A stretch of DNA of 64,000 bases from Thermoanaerobacter wiegelii Rt8.B1 (GTDB taxonomy: Bacteria > Bacillota > Thermoanaerobacteria > Thermoanaerobacterales > Thermoanaerobacteraceae). Of this stretch, positions 1 to 6,842 are shown one piece after another; the stretch's first letter is position 1; every line of letters starts with the position of its first letter. Under the pieces are notes generated by a model. That model saw only the letters and a program-made list of their open reading frames with translations. It searched no databases and was not told where the DNA came from. Where the stretch lies: assembly GCF_000147695.2 (NCBI RefSeq), contig NC_015958.1:2463501-2527500 (forward strand), in the 5' to 3' direction. A program made the position numbers and the translations under genes.

Positions 1-699
1 TCTTGCTGTATCTCTTATGAGGTCTCTTACTGCTGATTTTTCTGCTGTAAGCGCAAGCCTTTCTTTAGCGTATATTTCATTTAAAAATATCTTTTTTATG
101 TCTTTTATCTCACCTTTTGAAAGTTTTCCCCGACGCCTCTGGGGTGTTTTCTCCCACATTACAACATGTACATGTGGATGACCTTTTTTCTGATGAAAAG
201 CAGCGACCCACCTCAGATTTGACCCTGGTATACCCATTTTAGCTGCTGCATCTGATATTGTAGCTCTAAGAGCTTTCTCCCATGACTCTCTTGTTGTATA
301 TCCAAGTTTTACAGCGTCTTCTTCCTTAAGTGACAGAATAAACCGCCAAGCAATACCTGAATGCTTACTCAGCTCTTTCATTGTCTCTTTTAGACTAACT
401 TTATCTTCCGAGCTGAAAAGCCCATGGCTTCCCGGTCTTTCATCCATATACTTTACGTGTCCTGCAGGAGTACCGGCAGTATCTATCTCGAGATTATCAA
501 TAAAATCATCAATGCTGTCATATTTTGAAAGTATTTTCTCTGCATATCTTTTCCCTGCATCTAATTCTTCCAATTCATTAAATTCACCTTTATCTACACC
601 TGATCTGGTTCCTATATATAAAAGATGTGCGACGTTTTTTGCCTGATTTTCTTGTGTAGGTAGATAAAAACTTGCTATCATTACAAAGGGAGCTGTCAT
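1..699 (-). CDS. MobP-type relaxase, N-terminal part (cut by window edge)
   Basis: Reading the minus strand from an ATG at 699 gives an open frame running off the window start (233 codons seen). It begins MTAPFVMIASFYLPTQ and contains GHPHVHVVMWEKT near residue 180, the three-histidine metal-binding motif of HUH relaxases of the MobP/MobL kind in Firmicutes. A relaxase nicks oriT and pilots one DNA strand into a recipient. Its ATG overlaps the TGA of the accessory gene by four bases, so the two are translationally coupled. Family assignment rests on the histidine motif and the neighbour; the rest of the protein lies outside the window. Confidence 0.8.
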   Translation of the reverse strand, partial: MTAPFVMIASFYLPTQENQAKNVAHLLYIGTRSGVDKGEFNELEELDAGKRYAEKILSKYDSIDDFIDNLEIDTAGTPAGHVKYMDERPGSHGLFSSEDKVSLKETMKELSKHSGIAWRFILSLKEEDAVKLGYTTRESWEKALRATISDAAAKMGIPGSNLRWVAAFHQKKGHPHVHVVMWEKTPQRRRGKLSKGEIKDIKKIFLNEIYAKERLALTAEKSAVRDLIRDTAR

Positions 700-1070
700 T
701 CATTATCATCTCTTTCTTTAAGATAAGCTACAGCCTTAACTCTTGCTTCGTTGTAAATTTCAACGGCATTGTGCTTGCCTAAATCTGCTATAGTCTGCAC
801 ATTCATGTACATTGCTGTAGCTGCTGCAACGGCTGCCTTTGCCATGAGCTTGGCTAATCTGTCTTCTGTAGGTCTTAGTACATCCCGCATGGCTTTGCGG
901 ACAGCTTCGGTGACTGCGTCCATGCCATCCTTTGCGGATTCTTCTGTTAATCCTTTTTCAAGTATTTTTCTGGCAATCAATGATATAGATTCTTTTCTTC
1001 TGGAAGACAGATTATTCAGGACCTCATAAGTATCTTCTGAAAGATAAACTGTTACTTTTTTCAAAAGCAC
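696..1070 (-). CDS. Relaxosome accessory protein, ribbon-helix-helix-like
   Basis: A 124-residue protein. Its start, MLLKKVTVYLSEDTYEVLNNLS, followed by a basic helix SRRKESISLIARKILEKGL, looks like a ribbon-helix-helix DNA-binding fold. The remainder is helical and alanine-rich. It lies directly upstream of, and overlaps, the relaxase gene, the place where MobC-like oriT-binding helpers are usually encoded. A GGAGG-type site precedes the start. The role (binding oriT and recruiting the relaxase) is inferred from fold and position. Confidence 0.6.
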   Translation of the reverse strand: MLLKKVTVYLSEDTYEVLNNLSSRRKESISLIARKILEKGLTEESAKDGMDAVTEAVRKAMRDVLRPTEDRLAKLMAKAAVAAATAMYMNVQTIADLGKHNAVEIYNEARVKAVAYLKERDDNE

Positions 1071-1189
1071 ACCTCCTTTTTAACCTGGCTGTTTAAAAGC
1101 GTTGTTGATAAAATAAGCAATATCAATATTTTTGAGTATTTTGCACTGCGTTTTTACTGCTTTGTGTTCTTAAAAGCGGTGTGAAGTAC

Positions 1190-1260
1190 GTTTCTCTTAT
1201 TTACGGTATCCAACAGGCTCTGCCTGTTGTGTGTCGGCGTGGTGCGCAGTGCGCCTTATC
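1190..1260. other. Candidate origin of transfer (oriT)
   Basis: The non-coding stretch upstream of the mobilization genes holds a perfect 8-bp inverted repeat, CAACAGGC/GCCTGTTG (1211-1218 and 1222-1229, 3-base loop). A GC-richer imperfect palindrome, GGTGCGCAGTGCGCC, follows at about 1241-1255, close to a TATCCTGCATTA-like stretch. Inverted repeats next to a nick site just upstream of mob genes are typical of oriT. No nic consensus could be assigned, so this is a positional inference. Confidence 0.35.
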
Positions 1261-1299
1261 CTGCATTATAAAAACAAAGCATAAAAGCTCAGCAGGTTT

Positions 1300-1337
1300 T
1301 GAAAAATAGAAAAGCACCCTTGCATGCTGCAAAGGTG
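1300..1337 (-). terminator. Rho-independent terminator
   Basis: A 10-bp stem with one mismatch (1315-1324 with 1328-1337, loop TGC) is followed on the minus strand by CTTTTCTATTTTT. It closes the minus-strand operon that ends at 1341 and separates it from the mobilization genes. Confidence 0.65.
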
Positions 1338-1340
1338 GTT

Positions 1341-1604
1341 TTAGGTAGTATCCCTCTCAATATGATGTTTTATTTTTGAAATTTCATATATGACTCCTAT
1401 GCGGAAGTCCAGTAAATCATCTTCTAATTTCTGGTTCTTTAAATCCTCCCTAATTACATCTATTATGAAATCCAATATTTGAATCTTATCTTCTTTTGTT
1501 TTCTCATTTTCTAGGATCTGATGAGTAAATTCGAGGGCATATTTAAACTCATAAGACTGATTTATTCTCTCTAAAAAACCTTCCTTTTTAAAAAACTTTT
1601 TAAG
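1341..1604 (-). CDS. Small open frame without a standard start codon
   Basis: The minus-strand frame entered right after the stop of the 109-residue gene encodes an acidic, helical peptide of about 87 residues (…LDFIIDVIREDLKNQKLEDD…). It ends just before the terminator hairpin. No ATG or GTG lies at its head. It may start at CTG/ATT overlapping the previous stop, or internally at TTG (1475, 44 residues). Its composition looks coding and it is in the same operon, so it is probably a real or recently broken small protein of unknown function. Confidence 0.35.
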   Translation of the reverse strand, partial: LKKFFKKEGFLERINQSYEFKYALEFTHQILENEKTKEDKIQILDFIIDVIREDLKNQKLEDDLLDFRIGVIYEISKIKHHIERDTT

Positions 1605-1929
1605 CAGAATCCTGTATCACCTCTTTTTCTAAGAGCTTAAGGACGTTGTAGTAAATTCTTCCCTGCATGAAAGGTTCATAGTGCATTAGTGAAATTAGCT
1701 CGTTACATGCCCTCATATACTTTTTTTCGTCAAGAGCTTTCTTTATTCTAACGAGGTACAGAACGTATGCAAAATGAGCTATGCTTTTCTCATACTTTTT
1801 AGAAGGCCTTGACTTTTTCAGCTCTCTATAAAAGTCCTGTAAAGCCTTTTTTGCCTCCAAATTTTTCTCTTCTCCTTTGTCATTCCACCAGCTGTCATAA
1901 GGTTCTAAAATAGAATAAAGCTTCTCCAT
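1600..1929 (-). CDS. Hypothetical helical protein of the element
   Basis: A 109-residue, lysine- and glutamate-rich protein with no motif I recognise. It starts MEKLYSILEPYDSWWNDKGE and appears all-helical, with no membrane segment. It follows the ribbon-helix-helix gene (start 1929 against stop 1953) and shares its transcription unit. It could be a replication or partition accessory factor, but nothing in the sequence shows a function. Confidence 0.6.
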   Translation of the reverse strand: MEKLYSILEPYDSWWNDKGEEKNLEAKKALQDFYRELKKSRPSKKYEKSIAHFAYVLYLVRIKKALDEKKYMRACNELISLMHYEPFMQGRIYYNVLKLLEKEVIQDSA

Positions 1930-1952
1930 CTTTACACCTCCAGTAAGTTTAT

Positions 1953-2240
1953 CTAAAGGGATAAAATATCTTCTAGGCTTTCAAGGAGAATTTTTTCATC
2001 ATTGGGGGGTTCACTTTCCGCAGCTAGTTCAGGTTTTGAAGGTTGTGGTAGTTTTTGTGCTTGTATCCCTGACTGCTCTAACTTTTCTAATATGGCTTCA
2101 ATTTTTTCTATTTTGGCTCCAAAGTCTCTGTAGAAGCGCAGAGCATTTTTTATGTATTGGCTTCTGTCTTCCTTTAATGATTCAAGAAGCTCCTCAATAT
2201 CCTTATCTTCTTTGTTTGTGCGGAAGCTGTAGACTTTCAA
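1953..2240 (-). CDS. Putative ribbon-helix-helix DNA-binding protein (ParR-like candidate)
   Basis: A 95-residue protein. The N-terminus MKVYSFRTNKEDKDIEELL and the motif EDRSQYIKNALRFYRDF fit a short beta-strand plus two-helix DNA-binding unit. A coiled segment (AKIEKIEAILEKLEQ) and an acidic tail (EKILLESLEDILSL) follow. ParR adaptors combine a ribbon-helix-helix domain with a C-terminal tail that docks on ParM. The gene lies immediately downstream of the repeated region at 2260-2523 and close to parM, so a ParR role is plausible but not proven. Confidence 0.5.
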   Translation of the reverse strand: MKVYSFRTNKEDKDIEELLESLKEDRSQYIKNALRFYRDFGAKIEKIEAILEKLEQSGIQAQKLPQPSKPELAAESEPPNDEKILLESLEDILSL

Positions 2241-2259
2241 TTTACTTCACTCCCATTTA

Positions 2260-2523
2260 TGTTTACACTTTAAAAGGTAGTTAAAAGAGTAGGGGAGGGG
2301 AGATAAACTGCAAAATTGTATTACAATCCTGATTTTTAACTGTTTAAAGATGTAATACAAAATTGGAAATAAAGCTTTGTAAAAGCAGTTGTTTCAAGGA
2401 TTTAATGGTGTAAACATGTGTTTAATCAAAAGTGTAATACAAAGTATAAAAATAAAACCTTTGAAATTAGAATGCATAAGGCTTAGAAGGTGTAAACAGT
2501 GTTTTAAAGTGGTTGTAATACAA
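2260..2523. repeat. Centromere/iteron-like repeats (candidate parC)
   Basis: The gap between two gene groups carries four copies of the near-palindrome KTGTAATACAA: 2316-2326 (inverted orientation), 2350-2360, 2432-2442 and 2513-2523. GTGTAAACA occurs at 2408-2416 and 2490-2498, with an inverted copy at 2260-2268. Both motifs recur at about 82 bp, so the region is roughly two degenerate 82-bp units plus a partial third. Such arrays next to parM are bound by the adaptor protein as a plasmid centromere, or act as replication iterons. Which one applies here is inferred. Confidence 0.6.
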
Positions 2524-2541
2524 TTTTAAAAAATGATGGAC

Positions 2542-2811
2542 TCAAATATCTGTTTCTTCTGGGTTTGACTCTGTAAACATATCTTCATCAGCTTTGCTGG
2601 TATAGGTAAATCTTACTTCCTCAACTATGCTTTCTTTCGGAAGTTTCTTTTTTACAAGGTCTAAAGAGACTTCCTTTTCAGGCTCAATCGTAACAATGTA
2701 GCTTTTATCTTTCTGCTCTATGAGCATGTGTCCGGTAATCTTCAGTTCATCCCACATTTCATAAACTTTCTCTTTCATGCCCTTTTTCTTGGGAAGAGTT
2801 ATTTTTATCAT
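2542..2811 (-). CDS. Hypothetical protein of the parM operon
   Basis: An 89-residue protein (MIKITLPKKKGMKEKVYEMWDELK…) with an acidic tail. It has alternating strand/helix character and no recognised motif. It overlaps the upstream 62-residue gene by ATGA and is the last gene before the repeat region. Small DNA-binding adaptors are usual after parM, so it is an alternative candidate for the adaptor. Function unknown. Confidence 0.6.
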   Translation of the reverse strand: MIKITLPKKKGMKEKVYEMWDELKITGHMLIEQKDKSYIVTIEPEKEVSLDLVKKKLPKESIVEEVRFTYTSKADEDMFTESNPEETDI

Positions 2812-2996
2812 GTTTTTGCTCCTCCTTTGTTATCATCTATGATTTTAATAACTTTCTCATCTTTATTTTCGCACACTCGTATGATGTACTTTATTTCTCT
2901 CCTTGTGAGATATTTCTTTTCTCCCGTGTAGTAGTCAACCATCTGCTTCATTAATTCCCATGCGCCTTTGTAATCCAGCTCTTTTTCTTTTGTCAT
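2808..2996 (-). CDS. Hypothetical small protein overlapping parM
   Basis: A 62-residue charged protein, MTKEKELDYKGAWELMKQMVDYY…, whose start overlaps the parM stop by four bases, indicating coupled translation. It has the length of a small helical regulator (LTRREIKYIIRVCENKDEKVIKIID). No family is recognised. It could help filament regulation or DNA binding in the partition system. Confidence 0.55.
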   Translation of the reverse strand: MTKEKELDYKGAWELMKQMVDYYTGEKKYLTRREIKYIIRVCENKDEKVIKIIDDNKGGAKT

Positions 2997-4024
2997 CCTC
3001 TATCCCTCTCTTTTTTCTCCTCCAGTTCGGCTACTTTGAGAAATCCTTTTGCGTTGGCAAGCTGTGGATCTTTAACCATGACAGTATTTTCGTATATGTC
3101 TGTTAAAAACTCTTGGAGATCCTTTGCGCCTCCTCCCGCAAGAAAAACAGTGTTAAAAAAGTCAAGCTTACTTCCCCATACTGCTTTAAGCCTGTCCTTT
3201 ATTACCCTTGCAGTCTCAGCTTTAATACTTCTCAATTCCTCTCCAAAATCCAGCTGCCTGCCTTTAAAGAATATTCTACTATCGGTTGTGAGTCTCATGA
3301 GTTCCGGTATGTCAAGCTTGCTTCCGGTCTTTTGCGTAAAAACCTTATCAGCTGCATTGTAAACAGCTGATATGCCGGCATCAATAGTACCTGATAGGTC
3401 CTCTCTTAAGATTAGGCGGTCTTCCACTAAAAAGACTATAAAGTCAGTAGTTCGAAAACCTATATCCACTAGTCCTAAGTAACTGCCTTTTATTAAGTAC
3501 TTATGAATGTCCTCCATGACTGCATAATATACTGCTCCGGCTGCCTGAGGAAAAATAGTGATTTTATCAAATTTAATCCCTTTTACTTTTTCATCTCCCT
3601 TAAAATAGGCTAATGCTTTATAATCCTTAAGCATCTTCAAAAACTCATCTCTTTTGTGGATGTACTGCTCCAGCGGCAAACCGGTTACCAAGTGGACGGG
3701 CTTTCCGTCTTCCGGGAAAAGGAGAAGGCAAGAAGCAGCTATTAGCGCTCTCGTGTTCGGGTGATTTATCTTATCCTCATCAAAAGCATAGGAAACATTT
3801 CTGCTTTCCCTCCTTGCTAGCTCTCCTACAAAGCATTCATATTTTTCGCCGTTCGTAATTACAAGGTGCATATTATCGATTCTTTTCTCTAAGCTGTTTT
3901 CAAAAAGACTTTTAAGATTCCTTTCATAAGCATTTCCCACTAAGGAAGGGAAAACAACTAGTCTTCCAGCTTCATTTACCCCTTTTACATAACCGTACCC
4001 TAAGTCAAGCCCTATTTTAAACAC
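2993..4024 (-). CDS. ParM-like actin-family plasmid segregation ATPase
   Basis: A 343-residue actin-like ATPase. GLDLGYGYVKGV at the N-terminus is the phosphate-1 loop, LGLVDIGFRTTDFI (about residue 187) is phosphate-2, and VFLAGGGAKDL (about 294) is the adenosine motif. ParM/StbA proteins polymerise to push plasmid copies apart. The start is GTG with an AGGAGG site 11 bases upstream. A terminator-like hairpin at 4060-4082 separates it from upstream genes, so it likely has its own promoter. The downstream gene overlaps its stop. Confidence 0.85.
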   Translation of the reverse strand: MFKIGLDLGYGYVKGVNEAGRLVVFPSLVGNAYERNLKSLFENSLEKRIDNMHLVITNGEKYECFVGELARRESRNVSYAFDEDKINHPNTRALIAASCLLLFPEDGKPVHLVTGLPLEQYIHKRDEFLKMLKDYKALAYFKGDEKVKGIKFDKITIFPQAAGAVYYAVMEDIHKYLIKGSYLGLVDIGFRTTDFIVFLVEDRLILREDLSGTIDAGISAVYNAADKVFTQKTGSKLDIPELMRLTTDSRIFFKGRQLDFGEELRSIKAETARVIKDRLKAVWGSKLDFFNTVFLAGGGAKDLQEFLTDIYENTVMVKDPQLANAKGFLKVAELEEKKERDRG

Positions 4025-4059
4025 TGGAACTTCGCCTCCTTTGAATTTTTTTGCAAAAA

Positions 4060-4082
4060 TAAAAAACGCCTTAATCGGCGCA
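4060..4082 (-). terminator. Probable terminator
   Basis: On the minus strand a short stem CGCC/GGCG is followed by TTTTTTATTTTT. It lies between the UPF0175 gene and parM. The stem is short, so it may be leaky. Confidence 0.5.
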
Positions 4083-4106
4083 TTTATTTCTTTAAAGCCT
4101 TATTTT

Positions 4107-4364
4107 TTAGGCATTTTTTATATCCTCCAAAAATTCTTCTACGCTGTCAAAGGCAAAAATGCTTGTATTAAAATCTGTAAGATACTTGATAAATTCTTCT
4201 TTACTCATCTCAGCAAGTACTGCACACTGGCCAAGTGAGAGTTTCCTTTCCCAGTAGTACCTGACTGCTGCTGTTTTTTTCAGCTCAGCTATAAACTCAT
4301 CTTCACTTTTTCCAAGACTTATAAGTATTTCCTCAGGAATTTCTATCTTTTTTATAATTTTCAT
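4107..4364 (-). CDS. UPF0175-family small protein (antitoxin-like)
   Basis: An 85-residue protein. The segment RYYWERKLSLGQCAVLAEMSKEEFIKYL is characteristic of UPF0175 proteins, which carry a helix-turn-helix and are often annotated as VapB-like antitoxins. Its ATG overlaps the stop of the HD-domain gene by four bases. No obvious toxin gene follows; a terminator and parM do. It may regulate the element or be an orphan antitoxin. Confidence 0.65.
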   Translation of the reverse strand: MKIIKKIEIPEEILISLGKSEDEFIAELKKTAAVRYYWERKLSLGQCAVLAEMSKEEFIKYLTDFNTSIFAFDSVEEFLEDIKNA

Positions 4365-5065
4365 ACAACCATCTTCTTTCTACTCTTTGCGCTTTCATTA
4401 TACCATATTTGAATGAAGTTAGTTACCGCTCTTTCATCAAACTGAGTTCCTACTCCTTTTTTAAGTTCTTTAAGTGCTTCATCAACAGTTTTAGATACTT
4501 TATAGTGCCTTCCGCTTATCATTACCTCAAAAGCATCGCATACAGCTAAAACTCTTGCTAAAAAAGGTATTTCATCCCCTTTCAATCCATAAGGATAGCC
4601 TAAACTGTCTACTCTTTCATGATGGGCTTCAATAACAGCTGTAATTTCCTCAGTAAAGTCTCTTTCTCTAAGCCACTCCGCACCTTTTAAAGGGTGAAGC
4701 TGTATTATTCGCCTTTCAAAGGGTGATAGAGGACCATCTTTTGAGAGAATTTTAAAAGGTATCAGCAGTTTTCCTATGTCGTGCAGCAGTGCAGATTGAA
4801 TGAGAATTATTTTTTCGTCTTCATCAAGAGAAAGAGCCTCTGCTGCTTTTCTGCACAGTTCAGCAGTTCTTATTTGATGGTCTAAAACGTACTTCTGATA
4901 AAACTCTGCATTTTCTTCTCTAATGAGAGTAACGATGTTTCTGTTGTTTATACATTTTCTGCACACACTGCAGTTTCCATCACAGTAGCCGCCTGCAAGC
5001 TCTACTTTGTAGTACCCATCATCTAATACGAGAAGTGCAAATTCCACAAAAACACCTCTTTTCAT
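4361..5065 (-). CDS. HD (HD-GYP-like) phosphohydrolase
   Basis: A 234-residue protein with LLHDIGKLLIP (about residue 93) and HHERVDSLGYPYGLKGDEIP (about 151), the metal-binding HD pair and GYP-like motif of HD-GYP phosphodiesterases that cleave cyclic dinucleotides. The N-terminus has a cysteine cluster, CDGNCSVCRKC (residues 28-38), that could bind zinc or Fe-S. It is coupled by overlap to genes on both sides, so it belongs to the element's replication/partition operon, an unusual place for such an enzyme. The substrate is not known. Confidence 0.7.
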   Translation of the reverse strand: MKRGVFVEFALLVLDDGYYKVELAGGYCDGNCSVCRKCINNRNIVTLIREENAEFYQKYVLDHQIRTAELCRKAAEALSLDEDEKIILIQSALLHDIGKLLIPFKILSKDGPLSPFERRIIQLHPLKGAEWLRERDFTEEITAVIEAHHERVDSLGYPYGLKGDEIPFLARVLAVCDAFEVMISGRHYKVSKTVDEALKELKKGVGTQFDERAVTNFIQIWYNESAKSRKKMVV

Positions 5066-5346
5066 TAATGTTTTAGCTGTTTTATAAAGGCTCTATACTC
5101 TTCGTACTCTGGGAGTAAAAGCAGAACTAGAGCTGAAATGTATACACCTTTTAAAAATTTAGCCTCCTCACCAAAGTGTTTTTTTAGAGCTTCTAAGATT
5201 TCATTTGCGAGTTCAAAAGCATCTCCAACTTTATCCCTTTTTACTGTAGATTTCAATGCTGTTTTTATAAACTTTGCAAAATCTTCATCTTCATTGTTTT
5301 TTAAAAATTTTTTAAACTCCTTTGTTGTGATTATTTTCGTAATCAC
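5065..5346 (-). CDS. Hypothetical protein downstream of the replication initiator
   Basis: A 93-residue helical protein (MITKIITTKEFKKFLKNNEDEDFAKF…). The start is GTG with a strong AAGGAGG site. Its stop overlaps the start of the HD gene. There is no recognised domain; a hydrophobic stretch near the end (YISALVLLLLPEY) is too short for a clear membrane helix. Confidence 0.55.
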   Translation of the reverse strand: MITKIITTKEFKKFLKNNEDEDFAKFIKTALKSTVKRDKVGDAFELANEILEALKKHFGEEAKFLKGVYISALVLLLLPEYEEYRAFIKQLKH

Positions 5347-5390
5347 TCACCTCCTTCTGAAAATTTTTTACAGATTTTTTTAAAATTCCA

Positions 5391-6344
5391 TCACGAATCA
5401 TCAAATAACACTCTTTCATCTTCTAGTGATTCGTTATTAATAGAGAAAAAATTCCCCATACTGCGTTCAAGAAGTCTTCTCTCAAGCTCTTCTACATCGT
5501 AAGTTCTTTGCGTGTAGCTGTTGAAGTAGTTTCTGGGCGGTATAAACTCTTTCTTCAGCTTTTGCTCCTGTTCAAAAGGCTGTGTATCCCAATTTTCCTT
5601 AAGTGCAGAAATAACAAAACCTTCCGGGTTGTCAATTTTATTCCTTGACATTGCTTTCTCTAAATAAGCTACAGCGTTCATTACTTTTTCAGCAGGATAT
5701 ACTTCTAGGAGAGCAGCAAAAAAGAAGAGCTTATCTCTCCCTGTGATTTTTTTGTATTGTTCATTTATTTCAACAACAACCCCAGCCGAAGGCTGGGAAT
5801 CTGTTCCGCTTTGCGGGTTGTTGTTGTTTATATTTTTGTTGTTTATATTTGTTTGTTTATATTTGTTATTATAAGTACATTGGTGCAAAATGCTCTCATG
5901 CATTGGGTCATTTTGCACCATTCCATTGGTGCAATTTGCACCAATGCATTGGGCAGCACTTCTTTTTTCATACTCATCGTACAACAAATCTAATTTTTTA
6001 TAGTCTATTGTGTACCATTTTGTTTGGTCTAACTTATCGTCGTTGAATTTCGCAGAAATTAATAGTCCCATTTTTTCAAGTTTTTGAAAAGTCCTTTTAA
6101 CAGTATCATAACTCCAAAAATCAAAATACTGCTCATGCCACTCTTTTATACTGTTATAAGTCCAGTACCTGCCATCAATAAAGTTTATTTGGTTTCTTGA
6201 ATTATATACAAGCCAGTAATGCACTTGCTGAAGGACAATTGCTTCATTAAGACCAATAACTTTGGCTAATGTTTTATCAACTACTATCGGGTTTTCCTCG
6301 AAAAGAAGTTTACTCCTTACGGTGGAGTCTGTCATTTTTCTCAC
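5391..6344 (-). CDS. Replication initiator-like protein (phage/plasmid type)
   Basis: A 317-residue protein. Residues 1-110 resemble the winged-helix domain of Firmicute plasmid and phage replisome organisers (VIGLNEAIVLQQVHYWL…RYWTYNSIKEWHEQYF). A low-complexity, Asn/Gln-rich linker (about 150-185) follows, then a C-terminal helical DnaD-like part (ENWDTQPFEQEQ). The linker coincides with direct and inverted repeats and an AT-rich tract, as in genes that contain their own origin. It overlaps the upstream 131-residue gene by four bases. Confidence 0.65.
   Translation of the reverse strand: MRKMTDSTVRSKLLFEENPIVVDKTLAKVIGLNEAIVLQQVHYWLVYNSRNQINFIDGRYWTYNSIKEWHEQYFDFWSYDTVKRTFQKLEKMGLLISAKFNDDKLDQTKWYTIDYKKLDLLYDEYEKRSAAQCIGANCTNGMVQNDPMHESILHQCTYNNKYKQTNINNKNINNNNPQSGTDSQPSAGVVVEINEQYKKITGRDKLFFFAALLEVYPAEKVMNAVAYLEKAMSRNKIDNPEGFVISALKENWDTQPFEQEQKLKKEFIPPRNYFNSYTQRTYDVEELERRLLERSMGNFFSINNESLEDERVLFDDS
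5818..5946. other. Candidate replication origin inside the initiator gene
   Basis: Within the linker-coding part of the initiator, TGGTGCAAAATG (5881-5892) is answered by its complement CATTTTGCACCA (5909-5920). A 23-bp near-perfect palindrome built on the same TTGGTGCAA half-site spans 5924-5946. Immediately beside these lies 5818-5880, a run of TTGTTTATATT-like tandem repeats that would melt easily. Iterons plus an AT-rich unwinding tract inside a rep gene are a known arrangement in phages and plasmids. Confidence 0.55.
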
Positions 6345-6736
6345 TCTCCAATAATGTTATTAATATTTCTATCCTCTTTTACTTCAAGAAGTGATATAAT
6401 TTTTTCGAAAAGGCCAGTGAAGTCATAGTAGTTTGCTATTTGTCCACCACGTTCATTAGTACGACTGATGACACGAAGATAGCCTTTTTCGATAAGAGAG
6501 TTTTTGTAGTTGTGCAGAGTGCGCTCGGAAAGCCCAGTGTACTCTGCCATTTTTCTTAATGAAGGCCTTGGTAGTTCTGTGGACCACTTAAAGCGCAGTA
6601 TCTGGGCTATAAACCAGCACTCTCCAACAGAAAGCCCTAATTCTTTTTGAAAAGAAAAAACAGCATCCGGAATGCTGGCAATTCCACTTCTTACTATGAC
6701 CTCACCAAACCTTGCAGCAAAATTTGAGGAAAGCAT
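6341..6736 (-). CDS. Winged-helix replication-associated protein
   Basis: A 131-residue protein with a helix-turn-helix, PRPSLRKMAEYTGLSERTLHNYKNSLIEKGYLRV (residues 55-88), typical of small winged-helix DNA-binding proteins encoded beside plasmid and phage replication initiators. AAGGAGG precedes the start. Its stop overlaps the start of the initiator gene, so the two are made together. It may bind the origin repeats. Confidence 0.65.
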   Translation of the reverse strand: MLSSNFAARFGEVIVRSGIASIPDAVFSFQKELGLSVGECWFIAQILRFKWSTELPRPSLRKMAEYTGLSERTLHNYKNSLIEKGYLRVISRTNERGGQIANYYDFTGLFEKIISLLEVKEDRNINNIIGE

Positions 6737-6759
6737 AACATTAATACCTCCTTGTAACT

Positions 6760-6806
6760 GAAAAATTCCTGATAGGTTCCCGAAGGGGTTCTATCAGGAA
6801 TTTTTC
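6760..6806. terminator. Strong bidirectional hairpin terminator
   Basis: A perfect 16-bp inverted repeat (6760-6775 with 6791-6806) encloses a small CCC/GGG hairpin. Arms run GAAAAATTCCTGATAG and its complement, giving A/T tracts on both sides. It insulates the epimerase gene from the replication operon. The size and perfection would also allow a single-strand origin, but no rolling-circle genes are visible. Confidence 0.75.
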
Positions 6807-6842
6807 AGGGTGGTGTTTTATTATCATTTTTTGATTACGTTG

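Noticed and set aside
2260-2523. CRISPR array
   Set aside because: The repeats are only 9-11 bp, degenerate, partly inverted and share spacer similarity at 82-bp period, unlike CRISPR repeats.
6760-6806. Single-strand origin of a rolling-circle plasmid
   Set aside because: No rolling-circle initiator is present; the element has theta-type replication and partition genes, and the hairpin has good terminator features on both strands.
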